Below, piece by piece: positions 1-6,454 of a DNA stretch of 40,561 bases. The translations under genes and the position numbers were made by a program. The stretch is from a virus. Location: positions 1 to 40,561 of IMG/VR virus record IMGVR_UViG_3300045741_000179; one strand, 5' to 3'. The notes beneath the pieces are model-generated. The model was not told where the DNA came from and did not search any database. It saw only the letters and a list, made by a program, of their open reading frames with translations. Within the stretch, counting starts at the first letter, position 1; each line of letters starts with the position of its first letter.

Positions 1-116
1 ATTTTAAGTTTGTCATATTTTTAAAGTCATTTATCATATTCGTTGATTTTATCTGTAACAATAAAAATCGAGTCCATTCGAGAACCTAAAGCTTTTATCT
101 TCTCTATTTTTCTAAT
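1..116. repeat. Terminal direct repeat, left copy
   Basis: These 116 bases recur at 40446..40561 with a single difference: a at 17, g at 40462. This is what an assembled circular or terminally redundant molecule looks like, so the unit genome would be about 40,445 bp. The variant base lies immediately upstream of an ATG, giving a leader of aaaaatATG here and aaaaacATG in the right copy. Confidence 0.9.
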
Positions 117-128
117 GTTTGTTGGCAT
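27..128 (-). CDS. 33-aa small protein spanning the circular junction
   Basis: A short ORF (MPTNIRKIEKIKALGSRMDS...) starts at the ATG at 128, a few bases after the stop of the gene at 133..333 (TAATAACATG), and ends with TGA at 27. It is basic and helical-looking with no recognisable domain. The next leftward gene begins about 10 bases after its stop, at 40461 in the right-hand copy, so it fills an otherwise empty gap in a tightly packed operon. The same bases occur in the right terminal repeat. No function is assigned, and it could be non-coding. Confidence 0.4.
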   Translation of the reverse strand: MPTNIRKIEKIKALGSRMDSIFIVTDKINEYDK

Positions 129-132
129 GTTA

Positions 133-333
133 TTAAGGTTTAATTGAAGCTACTAAAGCTTTGAATCTAAGTCTCCAAACTTTCTTGGTAAATTTGTCGG
201 TATCAGGTCGAAGGGTACGAGGATATAAGTCTTTACCTAAATGCCTTTTGTCATCTTCAAATTGGACTAATTTTTTGAGATAGGCTTTTGGATTGTAGCC
301 ATCCCATATTGATTTGTTATTATCTATTCTCAT
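133..333 (-). CDS. Hypothetical basic 66-aa protein
   Basis: The product (MRIDNNKSIWDGYNPKAYLK...) is small, basic and of unknown function. I chose the ATG at 333, next to the TAA of the upstream gene (TAAAATG), over a longer reading from 369 that would overlap that gene by 35 bases. No motif is recognised. It is co-transcribed with the recombination genes to its right. Confidence 0.6.
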   Translation of the reverse strand: MRIDNNKSIWDGYNPKAYLKKLVQFEDDKRHLGKDLYPRTLRPDTDKFTKKVWRLRFKALVASIKP

Positions 334-334
334 T

Positions 335-805
335 TTAGTGATAAGGTTTATCGTTGCTAATATACCCAAGTTCTTCCATTGTAGGAACGTGAATATTCAG
401 TTTTTTACATAACTCCAAGTCATATTGAATCAATTCGACCATCCAATATTTCGGAAACAATGCCTTGTCTGAAACTGACTGTCTAACCTCTTCTACAATG
501 TCTCCAATTTTTACCTTCTTAACTCCATATTTAGCTCTCATCACAGCATCGTGGGCTTCTTCTGGGGTACATCCGCTATATTCGCTTATATAGCCCATTA
601 GGACCATGTGATATGAAAGTTGGGCCTGACTGCGTGAAGGTACTTTTGCGTAGAATCTGGCTACGAATTTCTTGTCTAGGGGCATTTTAGAACATCGGTC
701 TCTGTAATACTCAGGAGAACTCGGTATAAACTTTTTACCTTGTTCAGTCTGTCTAAATTGACCGAGAATTGAAAATATTTCTTTTTCAGTTGTGCCTTTT
801 GCCAT
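335..805 (-). CDS. NinB/Orf-like recombination protein (tentative)
   Basis: The 156-aa product has a central segment at about residues 57-95 (SRSQAQLSYHMVLMGYISEY, then SGCTPEEAHDAVMRAKYG). This resembles the phage NinB/Orf family, whose members carry an R-S-xx-Q-N-xx-Y-W helix followed by a G-Y-T-P-E-E-xH-E segment. Lambda NinB/Orf binds single-stranded DNA and helps phage recombination, which would fit the neighbouring RecT, exonuclease and SSB-tail genes. The assignment rests on motif resemblance only. The gene overlaps the next upstream gene by 20 bases, as in a coupled operon. Confidence 0.45.
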   Translation of the reverse strand: MAKGTTEKEIFSILGQFRQTEQGKKFIPSSPEYYRDRCSKMPLDKKFVARFYAKVPSRSQAQLSYHMVLMGYISEYSGCTPEEAHDAVMRAKYGVKKVKIGDIVEEVRQSVSDKALFPKYWMVELIQYDLELCKKLNIHVPTMEELGYISNDKPYH

Positions 806-1013
806 CTGATTGCTTTTTTAATGCCTCTCTTTTTTTATTGTATCCTTGTACTCTTGCTACGAAGATGTAGAACTTGTCAGGAAATAGAACTTTCTTCCAA
901 TAATATCTAACTGTAGAATAACTGTAGCCTAATTTTTTTATTTCACATTGAAGCTGTCCGTTCTCAATAAGTTTGATTATTTCCTTTGATTTTTTGCTAA
1001 TTGGTTTGCTCAT
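786..1013 (-). CDS. Small helix-turn-helix-like protein
   Basis: A 75-aa basic product. Residues 10-42 (ending in GYSYSTVRYYWKKV) look like a homeodomain-type helix-turn-helix: a helix, a turn at LGYS, and a recognition helix with ST-V-YYW-KK. It could bind DNA as a regulator or recombination accessory. It overlaps the next upstream gene by 4 bases (ATGA-type coupling) and its own 3' end overlaps the NinB-like gene. No named family is assigned. Confidence 0.5.
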   Translation of the reverse strand: MSKPISKKSKEIIKLIENGQLQCEIKKLGYSYSTVRYYWKKVLFPDKFYIFVARVQGYNKKREALKKQSDGKRHN

Positions 1014-1303
1014 AATAGTTTTTGATTAGTAGGCGGTCTTGATGTTTCGACCATGACATTCCTAGTCTTGTCATAGGTGTATATTGGCTCGTAGGGCTTA
1101 TTGATTACTTTGTAAACATAATCCTTGCCACTGGTAGTCTTCACAAACTTACCTTCTACTTTCCAGTTAGGTTTTTTGTTGATGTCGCAAATAATAGCAC
1201 CAAGTCTTGTAATGTAATTCTGGAGACAAAAGTTTCTGCTTATTTCTCCTTTTTCTTTAAGAATTTTAGTAACGATTTGTAGTTGTGTTTTATACTCTGC
1301 CAT
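1010..1303 (-). CDS. Winged-helix (HTH_39-like) protein
   Basis: The 97-aa protein begins MAEYKTQLQIVTKILKEKGE, followed by ISRNFCLQNYITRLGAIICD. This matches the helix-turn-helix pattern of many phage proteins in which Q-xx-I/V-L-xxL-xxxG-xI-(T/S)-R is followed by ITRL-xA-xI-xxL. That is a short winged-helix DNA-binding fold, N-terminal here, with an unassigned tail. In phages such proteins sit in early operons, as here between recombination genes. The start is preceded by an A/T-rich leader without a Shine-Dalgarno site. Confidence 0.5.
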   Translation of the reverse strand: MAEYKTQLQIVTKILKEKGEISRNFCLQNYITRLGAIICDINKKPNWKVEGKFVKTTSGKDYVYKVINKPYEPIYTYDKTRNVMVETSRPPTNQKLL

Positions 1304-1313
1304 TGATTTTTAA

Positions 1314-1631
1314 TTAAAATGGAATATCTTCAGGATTGATTTCTTCGGTAGGATATTCGATGGTTTCTATGTTGTTTAATTCAGCTTGATTCTTTTCTTC
1401 CTCTACGACCTTTGGAGTTTGTTGTTGACCTTTCACATAAGTATTTAACTCAGCGTAATATTTTCCACCATTCGAAAGCTTTACATCTACATTCAACCAA
1501 CCATTTACTTGATTCTTCATAATGTAATCAGTAAATTCTTCAGTCTTAAATGATAGGGCACAGACTACAAACGAAGGTGCTTTTTCGTGTCGCTTGACTA
1601 TGAGTCCGTTTACAAAGTTTTTTTCTGCCAT
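1314..1631 (-). CDS. Single-strand DNA-binding-like protein with SSB C-terminal tip
   Basis: The 105-aa protein has a compact N-terminal domain at about 1-68 (VVCALSFKTEEFTDYI, WLNVDVKLSNGGKYYAELNTY), a linker rich in Q and E, and an acidic tail ending EEINPEDIPF. The D-I-P-F end is the hallmark of bacterial and phage SSB proteins, whose tip recruits partner proteins. The domain is small and I cannot confirm an OB fold. Position next to a YqaJ-type exonuclease and RecT supports a role in single-strand handling. The inference is context plus tail motif. Confidence 0.6.
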   Translation of the reverse strand: MAEKNFVNGLIVKRHEKAPSFVVCALSFKTEEFTDYIMKNQVNGWLNVDVKLSNGGKYYAELNTYVKGQQQTPKVVEEEKNQAELNNIETIEYPTEEINPEDIPF

Positions 1632-1635
1632 GATT

Positions 1636-2247
1636 TTAAAAGGTTAATTCATTAGTAAACTCCTCAACTTTTGCCAGTATCTCTCTTTGAGATTCCAACT
1701 GCTCTTTAATCTTATCTTCAATGTCCTTTCTATTGACAGTGAAATAAAAGAAGTCTTTTGCAGGTATGCGTGGGTCATAAAATGCGAAATATAGTTTCTT
1801 TAATTTATCATTAACAACGAAGTATTGAACATACTGTTCTTCGTATTCACTAGGAATAGCCTTTTTAATCCAAGCTTCCAAATGACTAGCAGATGCTAAA
1901 GACTTACATTCAATTACTTCAGTTTTGCCAATTACTCCGTCTGGAGAAACAGCAATATTTTCATTATCCTCTCTGGCCCAAATGACCAAATCAGTGTTTA
2001 CTTTTTTACCAGTTTCCTTAGTAAATCTTTCGATAGCAATTGGTTCTAGATAGTGTCCTCTTTCTAGAGGATTTGCAGGAACTCCGTCTGCATCTGGGAT
2101 AGCAACTCTTTCAGCAATAAGTTCATAAAAACCCTTCTTGTAATCACCATTTTTCTTTAGAGTAACATCGCCAGCTCTTGAGCCAGTAACCTTACCAATT
2201 CGTCCTCTCATCCATTCCTCACGACTATTGAATTTTAGGGTTTTCAT
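1636..2247 (-). CDS. YqaJ-family phage recombination exonuclease
   Basis: The 203-aa product shows the lambda-exonuclease/YqaJ nuclease pattern: WMRGRIGKVTGSRAGDV near the N-terminus, RGHYLEPIAIERF at about 65-77, the D of VSPDGVIG, and the E-C-K of EVIECKSLAS (E-x-K catalytic pair). Such enzymes degrade one strand of duplex DNA to make 3' overhangs that the partner annealase coats. The RecT gene ends 23 bases inside its 5' end, so the two are probably translationally coupled. Length is typical of the family. Confidence 0.88.
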   Translation of the reverse strand: MKTLKFNSREEWMRGRIGKVTGSRAGDVTLKKNGDYKKGFYELIAERVAIPDADGVPANPLERGHYLEPIAIERFTKETGKKVNTDLVIWAREDNENIAVSPDGVIGKTEVIECKSLASASHLEAWIKKAIPSEYEEQYVQYFVVNDKLKKLYFAFYDPRIPAKDFFYFTVNRKDIEDKIKEQLESQREILAKVEEFTNELTF

Positions 2248-2929
2248 TGAATTTATTCTTTAATTCATCTTTAAAAGCTTTTAGCTCGACCTTAGCTTGT
2301 GCTGGAATAGATACCCAGACTTTCTTCAATTCTTCTGCATCCTTAGACTCTTGCAATTGCTTTTTAAGTGCTTCCACATCTAATGGTGGAACAATCTCTT
2401 TTACTTCTTTCTCCATTTCATCTTCAGAATAAGCTTGTGATAGTTGTTCTGGACAAGCCATTCTCAAAGCGTGCATTTCAGCTACCTTTGCAATCATTGT
2501 GCGAGGCTTGGTGCTCCATTGATTCTTTGAGGTATTGTATTCGTTAAAGAAAACAGTGGCAGTATATTCTCCAATGGTATTACCAACACTAGCCTTCTTT
2601 ATTGTAATCGTACAAGAAACAATTTTGCCGTCTTTATCGTCTTGATAGATAGGAGCAGACTTTCCTACAACTCCACTTCGCATACCAATCTTACGAGCGT
2701 AATCAATTGAAGTTACTAAACTATATCCTGATTTACCAAAAGGAATTGCGTATACGTTCTTCTCTAGAAAATCTTTAAATTCAAATCCTCTCATCATACC
2801 CTCCATGATTGCTCTTTTAACTAAACCTTGCTCTAAACCTTTGAATGTTGTGTTTACTAAAGCGGTAAAGACTTCTTTGTTTGCTAATTGTTCAGTTATT
2901 TCTTTTTGTATTTTTATTATATCTGTCAT
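2225..2929 (-). CDS. recT: RecT-family single-strand annealing protein
   Basis: The 234-aa product carries the RecT core: KRAIMEGMMRGFEFKDF, YALVTSIDYARKIG-like YSLVTSIDYARKIGMRSG, then TATVFFNEYNT and the highly characteristic WSTKPRTMIAKVAEMHALRM with ACPE. RecT anneals complementary strands and pairs with the neighbouring exonuclease. I placed the start at the ATG at 2929 (cgcaataatATG). A longer frame from 3043 adds 38 residues unlike RecT and overlaps the preceding gene. The C-terminal 60 residues are charged, as usual for RecT tails. Confidence 0.92.
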   Translation of the reverse strand: MTDIIKIQKEITEQLANKEVFTALVNTTFKGLEQGLVKRAIMEGMMRGFEFKDFLEKNVYAIPFGKSGYSLVTSIDYARKIGMRSGVVGKSAPIYQDDKDGKIVSCTITIKKASVGNTIGEYTATVFFNEYNTSKNQWSTKPRTMIAKVAEMHALRMACPEQLSQAYSEDEMEKEVKEIVPPLDVEALKKQLQESKDAEELKKVWVSIPAQAKVELKAFKDELKNKFNENPKIQ

Positions 2930-2940
2930 ATTATTGCGTG

Positions 2941-3096
2941 TTAATATACGATACCGACACATGAGGACCAAGCTATCCATAAGATACCGAGGAGACAAAG
3001 AAAGAAGAATAGAGGGACTAAGATTGGACCAAATACCTTCCAAAACTTTGCTCTAGCTCTTTGTCCTGATATTGAGTTGTTTATTAAATATTTCAT
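2941..3096 (-). CDS. 51-aa single-pass membrane peptide
   Basis: The peptide has a basic N-terminal half (SGQRARAKFWK) followed by one strong hydrophobic segment at about 22-45 (FGPILVPLFFFLCLLGILWI). This predicts an inner-membrane protein with a cytoplasmic basic N-terminus. The start at 3096 follows the previous stop by 7 bases (TAATAAAAACATG). A longer frame from 3174 is less likely because it overlaps the acidic peptide gene. Function unknown. It lies in the early recombination operon rather than the lysis region, so a holin role is not implied. Confidence 0.6.
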   Translation of the reverse strand: MKYLINNSISGQRARAKFWKVFGPILVPLFFFLCLLGILWIAWSSCVGIVY

Positions 3097-3103
3097 GTTT
3101 TTA

Positions 3104-3238
3104 TTATCTATCGCCCTCACTTGCTCCTGACATATCTGGCTCTTCTTTTTCTTCTTTATCCTCATCATGCTCACCTGCCATTAAATCTAGATTGCGTTGC
3201 TCTTCTTTATGTAGCCAGTTTTGATTATTATTTTCCAT
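3104..3238 (-). CDS. 44-aa acidic peptide
   Basis: A short ORF (MENNNQNWLHKEEQRNLDLM...) with a highly acidic middle (EHDEDKEEKEEPD). Its ATG overlaps the end of the ribbon-helix-helix gene by 11 bases, and its TAA is 7 bases before the next start. The tight packing supports translation. Function is not recognisable; acidity alone would fit a DNA-mimic or a small regulator, but that is speculation. Confidence 0.5.
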   Translation of the reverse strand: MENNNQNWLHKEEQRNLDLMAGEHDEDKEEKEEPDMSGASEGDR

Positions 3239-3332
3239 TTGCTAAGTCTTCGATATAATCTTTGATTGTTCGACCTTTAAGTGCTGCTTGAACCTTTAAC
3301 TTTGCTCTAGTACTTCTTGAAATCGTAATCAT
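3228..3332 (-). CDS. Short ribbon-helix-helix (CopG/Arc-like) protein
   Basis: The 34 residues (MITISRSTRAKLKVQAALKG, then RTIKDYIEDLANGK) read as a minimal ribbon-helix-helix: beta strand ITIS, helix A STRAKLKVQAALKG, helix B IKDYIEDLA. Such dimers bind operators. I chose the ATG at 3332. A TTG start at 3446 would add 38 residues but would lie within the predicted -10 of the promoter. As the first gene after that promoter it may autoregulate the recombination operon. Confidence 0.55.
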   Translation of the reverse strand: MITISRSTRAKLKVQAALKGRTIKDYIEDLANGK

Positions 3333-3436
3333 TGTGTCTTCTTTCCAACGATTGATTTTGTTAACCACTAACTTCTTTTGTGTTTTTGCTTTCACTGTTT
3401 TTTCAATTAAGTTATTAATATTACGACCTTGTGTAT

Positions 3437-3465
3437 ATATTATCAATATTAGAAAGGTTATGCAA
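3437..3465 (-). promoter_or_regulatory. Candidate leftward sigma70 promoter of the recombination operon
   Basis: On the minus strand TTGCAT (3460..3465) and TAATAT (3437..3442) are separated by 17 bases. It lies in the divergent gap between the leftward operon and rusA and would drive the ribbon-helix-helix, RecT and exonuclease genes. The -10 is weaker than at the other promoters, so the exact register is uncertain. Confidence 0.45.
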
Positions 3466-3494
3466 GTAGATTTATCATTATCTTTAATTTCATC

Positions 3495-3503
3495 TGTGGA
3501 AAA
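3495..3503 (-). promoter_or_regulatory. DnaA-box-like motif TTTTCCACA
   Basis: The minus strand reads GTTTTCCACAG, matching the relaxed DnaA-box TTWTNCACA. It shares GTTWTCCACAG with motifs upstream of the promoters at 28.0 and 38.95 kb, but here it is 29 bases upstream of the -35. It also lies between the divergent rusA gene and the leftward operon, so it could influence both. Confidence 0.4.
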
Positions 3504-3549
3504 CTCATAATATGGTGTAAATTAAGGTTAATTGTGGTATCATTTAAAA

Positions 3550-3873
3550 ATGATTAGAATTGACTTAAAACCACTAAGCCTGAACCATGCCTACATTGGT
3601 CGTAGATGGTCTACTCCTACTCTTAGATTGTATAAGGAATCAATCCATTATTTAGCTCCCACTTTGACTGTTCCAACAGGTAAATTAAAAGCATCTTATC
3701 GTTTTGGAGTATCTTCTAAGGGAGCAGATGTTGATAATTTGGTTAAGTGCCTTCAAGATGCTTTAGCCAATAAATACAAGTTTAATGACAGAAAGATTTA
3801 TAAAATAAATATTGAAAAAGTTGATGTAAAGAAAGGAGAAGAATTTATTGAGTTTGAAATCTTGCCTCTATAG
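3550..3873 (+). CDS. rusA: RusA-like Holliday junction resolvase
   Basis: The only well-supported rightward gene. The 107-aa product has the RusA layout: PLSLNHAYIGRR near the start, then KGADVDNLVKCLQDAL followed by FNDRKIYKINIEKVDVKKGE. The two D residues of ADVDN and the D of NDRKI correspond to the metal-binding aspartates of RusA. The enzyme cuts four-way junctions made by RecT-dependent recombination. I use the ATG at 3550 (tttaaaaATG). The 3' end overlaps a converging glycosyltransferase gene by 29 bases, with no visible terminator. Confidence 0.85.
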   Translation: MIRIDLKPLSLNHAYIGRRWSTPTLRLYKESIHYLAPTLTVPTGKLKASYRFGVSSKGADVDNLVKCLQDALANKYKFNDRKIYKINIEKVDVKKGEEFIEFEILPL

Positions 3874-4249
3874 CCTTAACTACCTCCTCAGGCAATACCC
3901 AAATATCAGTCTCTGGCTTCGTATCTTTCCACCACTTAAATTGTTCCTTTCTTAAATACTTTCTGTCCTTTATAAGGTTAATACTGTCCTTGTAACCAAA
4001 TATCTCAGGGTCAGACATGCCCCAGAGGACTATTCCTGTCTTTAGCTTGTGATATTGAGCTAAGTGGGGGATAAAAGAATCAATGCTTATCCAAATATCA
4101 CAGTCATTTATCATCTCCTTAATTTTGTCTAAAGGAAGATTTGTCTCTATCTTTATGAGTTCGTGTCCTTTAAGAAGTTCGAATAATTCGGACCAGAAAG
4201 GATAGGACTTAGCGTTTTTTACTTGTCCCTCAAATATTAATATCTTCAT
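3845..4249 (-). CDS. GT9-like glycosyltransferase C-terminal half (heptosyltransferase fold)
   Basis: The 134-aa product begins MKILIFEGQV and contains DCDIWISIDSFIPHLAQYHK and KTGIVLWGMSDPEIFGY. These recall the nucleotide-sugar-binding half of ADP-heptose transferases (C-D-xxI-xxDS-xxxHLA...GxxxVxLFGxT-P). Half a GT-B enzyme would not act alone. The preceding fusion gene ends with what looks like the N-terminal Rossmann half (VVNNGGIGDNYMMLQAIK), and the two genes overlap by 20 bases. The pair may therefore reconstitute one GT9-type enzyme. The start at 4249 is chosen over 4309 to limit overlap. Confidence 0.5.
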   Translation of the reverse strand: MKILIFEGQVKNAKSYPFWSELFELLKGHELIKIETNLPLDKIKEMINDCDIWISIDSFIPHLAQYHKLKTGIVLWGMSDPEIFGYKDSINLIKDRKYLRKEQFKWWKDTKPETDIWVLPEEVVKAIEARFQTQ

Positions 4250-5702
4250 ATAATTTTTTATAAGCCTCAATGAGTGTGCCTTTCCATTTCTTGTGAGCAC
4301 ACCAAGCATATATATTGTGATGTTCGACGTCGCATATCTTCATCGCTTCGGCTATGCTAATAATTTCTACATCCACGTCTTTGTAGACTTCAGGATAAGT
4401 GGTGGCTACAACACATTTTGGAGGTAATTTAATGGCTTGTAGCATCATATAGTTATCTCCAATGCCTCCATTGTTTACTACCAATTTTTTACCAGTTTTC
4501 TGGAAGTCCAGTGTAGCTTTATAGACATCCTCATCATGGTCAAACATCTCAGCTCCTTGGCCACTTCTTATGCCTCCAGAAGCTCTAAAATGCCATGTAA
4601 TAGCCTTTGGGGTTACAACTAGGTCATATCCCTTATCTTTGAGCATTTTAGTGAACATGGTCTCTTCTCGATGGGCCACAGGGCTTAGTCTGAGGTCATA
4701 GTGAGCCACATTTGGCCTATATAAGAATGAAGAATATAAATCTTCTACCTTTTTAGACTCTCCATCCCATTTGTACCATTGTAAATTACCCTCACTGCTT
4801 AATTGAGGTTGAATAACTAATCCTGCTACAGCTCCGACTTTAGGACCCATTTCTTTCAAAAGATTCTCTAAGCAGGTAGCTTCTGGTATTTCATCATCAT
4901 CTACACGCCAACATAAATCATGGTCTAGAGTATTGGCATATTCATGATTGTGGTGTTGTCCTTTTTTTGCACTCCACATAACTTCCCAGCTAATTCCTTT
5001 TTCTTCAAAAAGCTTAAAAATGTACTGGTATGTTTCACTATCTCTTAAATCTCTTGGACTATCATTATCATCAAATAAAATAAATCTTTCAGGTTTAACT
5101 GTTTGCATCGCAATAGCGGTCATGGCCAAAGGGAGGGTAGAGTCATAACGATTCTTTGTAGAAATGTAGGCCAAGATACTGACCATCTTTCTAGACCAGA
5201 TATCACTGACTACTCGTGGTTTAAAATGTTCATCAACAGCCTTAATCACACCTGGCCAATTCGGACTGTAATCATGTCCAGCAATAGTTCCTTTAACTAA
5301 AGGCAACCAATCTTCAATATCTTCTTTGACATCTTCGTAAGTGTGGCCAGCGTCTATAAATAACAAATCAATATCTTGTTGAATACACTTACTAGCTTCG
5401 TGAGTGGTCATCTCATAAGTCATTACATCTAAACCAAATCTTTCTACATTCGCCTGAAAAACTTTATACAAATCATTTTGCTTTGCAAATTTGTGAGCAT
5501 CTCCTTCTGCATCAGTCCCCTTAAAAGTATCTACAGCAATAACTTTTATTTTCTTTTTTAAAATTAAATCGGCCACAGAACAAAGAGAACGGCCTTGCCA
5601 AACACCGAGTTCACATAGAGTACCACCATCAGGAATCTCACTGACTAATCTTCGGTACTCTTTAATATTTTCTTCGGTAAACCAACCGTCTGGCAAAATC
5701 AT
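4230..5702 (-). CDS. Methyltransferase - GT2 glycosyltransferase - GT9-like fusion
   Basis: The 490-aa product seems to join three parts (numbered from the ATG at 5702). Residues about 1-190 are a class I SAM methyltransferase (GTLCELGVWQGRSLCS, IAVDTFKGTDAEG, LLFIDAGHTYEDVKEDIEDW, IAGHDYSPNWPGV), like Methyltransf_24. Residues about 195-395 are a GT2/GT-A transferase (NRYDSTLPLAMTAIAMQT, ILFDDNDSPRD, WRVDDDEIPEATCLENLL with the D-x-D motif). The last 75 residues resemble the N-terminus of GT9 heptosyltransferases. It could modify virion or host surface glycans. A TTG at 5771, overlapping the previous stop with AAGGA upstream, is an alternative start adding 23 residues. Confidence 0.7.
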   Translation of the reverse strand: MILPDGWFTEENIKEYRRLVSEIPDGGTLCELGVWQGRSLCSVADLILKKKIKVIAVDTFKGTDAEGDAHKFAKQNDLYKVFQANVERFGLDVMTYEMTTHEASKCIQQDIDLLFIDAGHTYEDVKEDIEDWLPLVKGTIAGHDYSPNWPGVIKAVDEHFKPRVVSDIWSRKMVSILAYISTKNRYDSTLPLAMTAIAMQTVKPERFILFDDNDSPRDLRDSETYQYIFKLFEEKGISWEVMWSAKKGQHHNHEYANTLDHDLCWRVDDDEIPEATCLENLLKEMGPKVGAVAGLVIQPQLSSEGNLQWYKWDGESKKVEDLYSSFLYRPNVAHYDLRLSPVAHREETMFTKMLKDKGYDLVVTPKAITWHFRASGGIRSGQGAEMFDHDEDVYKATLDFQKTGKKLVVNNGGIGDNYMMLQAIKLPPKCVVATTYPEVYKDVDVEIISIAEAMKICDVEHHNIYAWCAHKKWKGTLIEAYKKLYEDINI

Positions 5703-5767
5703 TAAATAATTGTAACATAAAACAGAGAGGGCGTTCAAGACGTGTCCTCTCCATTCGCTAACAAGGT

Positions 5768-5938
5768 TCAATCTTCATCCTTTTGTTCGTGTAGTTTCTT
5801 GGTCGGTTGTTTATCGTGGAGAAGATAGTAGGTCTTCGCCATGAGTTTACCTGCTTGTGGCAGGTTGAGTTGTTTGCGTACGAACGCAATATACTCATCG
5901 GACTCGATTAGGTCGAGTTCCCACTGTTGGAGTTCCAT
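5768..5938 (-). CDS. 56-aa protein with strong Shine-Dalgarno
   Basis: The ORF (MELQQWELDLIESDEYIAFV...) starts one base after the TGA of the HNH-like gene and is preceded by AAAGGAG-5 nt-ATG. This is a textbook ribosome-binding site, unlike almost every other gene here. Its base use (CTC, GTC, CGC codons) is visibly GC-richer than the flanking genes. The product is helical, with no known domain. Together with 5940..6348 it looks like a recently acquired cassette. Confidence 0.6.
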   Translation of the reverse strand: MELQQWELDLIESDEYIAFVRKQLNLPQAGKLMAKTYYLLHDKQPTKKLHEQKDED

Positions 5939-5939
5939 G

Positions 5940-6224
5940 TCATCTCCTTTGTATGACTAATCGGAACCTAGGGTCTATGTAGACATTGTTTAACTCAACG
6001 ACAACCCTTTCAAGCGGCCACGAATCGAACAATGTATGCCACGCTTGATGTTTACTTCGGCAAACTTCAATCGTATTCCCTCGGGGGAACGTGTCTGAAC
6101 CGCCCCTTGAAATAGGTAAGCGGTGATGAATCGTTTTTTCACGATTAGACGCTCGGTGTGCTTCTTTGGCTTCACGAAGCTGTCTGGCTACTTCTCGCCG
6201 TATCTTTTGCGTGTGCTTGCTCAT
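5940..6224 (-). CDS. Small HNH-like endonuclease
   Basis: The 94-aa protein has a basic N-terminal helix (KHTQKIRREVARQLREAKEA) and then IHHRLPISRGG, GNTIEVCRSKHQAWHTLF. The H-H, N and H-xx-W-H pattern is that of small phage HNH-type proteins, though no zinc-binding cysteine pairs are present, so it is only HNH-like. Start at 6224 is backed by AAGGAG 7 bases upstream. Homing-type nucleases are often mobile, which agrees with the foreign-looking base composition and Shine-Dalgarno use of this segment. It is embedded between lysis and glycosyltransferase genes. Confidence 0.6.
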   Translation of the reverse strand: MSKHTQKIRREVARQLREAKEAHRASNREKTIHHRLPISRGGSDTFPRGNTIEVCRSKHQAWHTLFDSWPLERVVVELNNVYIDPRFRLVIQRR

Positions 6225-6348
6225 CTTTCTTCTCCTTGTGGTTTTGGACATCACTTCGCATTGGACAGATTTTCCAGTGTTCTTCATCAACACATTGTGG
6301 AAAAGTTTTGTTGTAGAAACGACACCTTTTATGTAAATCGCATTTCAT
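6172..6348 (-). CDS. 58-aa cysteine-containing small protein
   Basis: The ORF begins MKCDLHKRCRFYNKTFPQCV and continues with WKICPMRSDV. Its four cysteines (about 3, 9, 19 and 28) could bind zinc. It has a GAGG ribosome-binding site 5 bases before the ATG. Its last 53 bases overlap the HNH-like gene in another frame, and the HNH ribosome-binding site lies inside it, so the hydrophilic C-terminus may be dictated by the overlap. First gene of the Shine-Dalgarno-bearing cassette. Confidence 0.55.
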   Translation of the reverse strand: MKCDLHKRCRFYNKTFPQCVDEEHWKICPMRSDVQNHKEKKDEQAHAKDTARSSQTAS

Positions 6349-6389
6349 TTGAACCTCACTTCTTACTTCAAAGAACTGTTGGCTTTCCC

Positions 6390-6428
6390 CTAGGCAGGAG
6401 TTCTACACTTTGTAAAACTCCGACCTAG
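6390..6428. repeat. Long imperfect hairpin downstream of the lysis genes
   Basis: Two 18-base arms (6390..6407 and 6411..6428) are separated by only 3 bases. CTAGG pairs with CCTAG, then a 2+2 internal loop, then GGAGTTTTACA pairs with TGTAGAACTCC through 10 Watson-Crick pairs and one GU. No U-run follows on either strand, so it is not a standard intrinsic terminator. It could be an RNA-processing or stability element, or a protein-binding site. Confidence 0.65.
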
Positions 6429-6430
6429 AG

Positions 6431-6446
6431 GGAGGATATATCCTCC
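6431..6446. repeat. Perfect 16-bp palindrome
   Basis: GGAGGATATATCCTCC is fully self-complementary and sits 2 bases from the long hairpin and 8 bases from the end of the holin candidate. A perfect palindrome without loop fits a dimeric protein operator better than an RNA hairpin. It is just upstream of the Shine-Dalgarno cassette at 5768..6348. Confidence 0.6.
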
Positions 6447-6454
6447 ACTCTAAA

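Noticed and set aside
2930-3043. N-terminal extension of RecT
   Set aside because: The 38 extra residues are unlike RecT and overlap the membrane peptide gene; the ATG at 2929 fits the family.
3532-3549. Longer start for rusA
   Set aside because: Adds six residues (MWYHLK) before the conserved RusA beginning; the ATG at 3550 is better placed.
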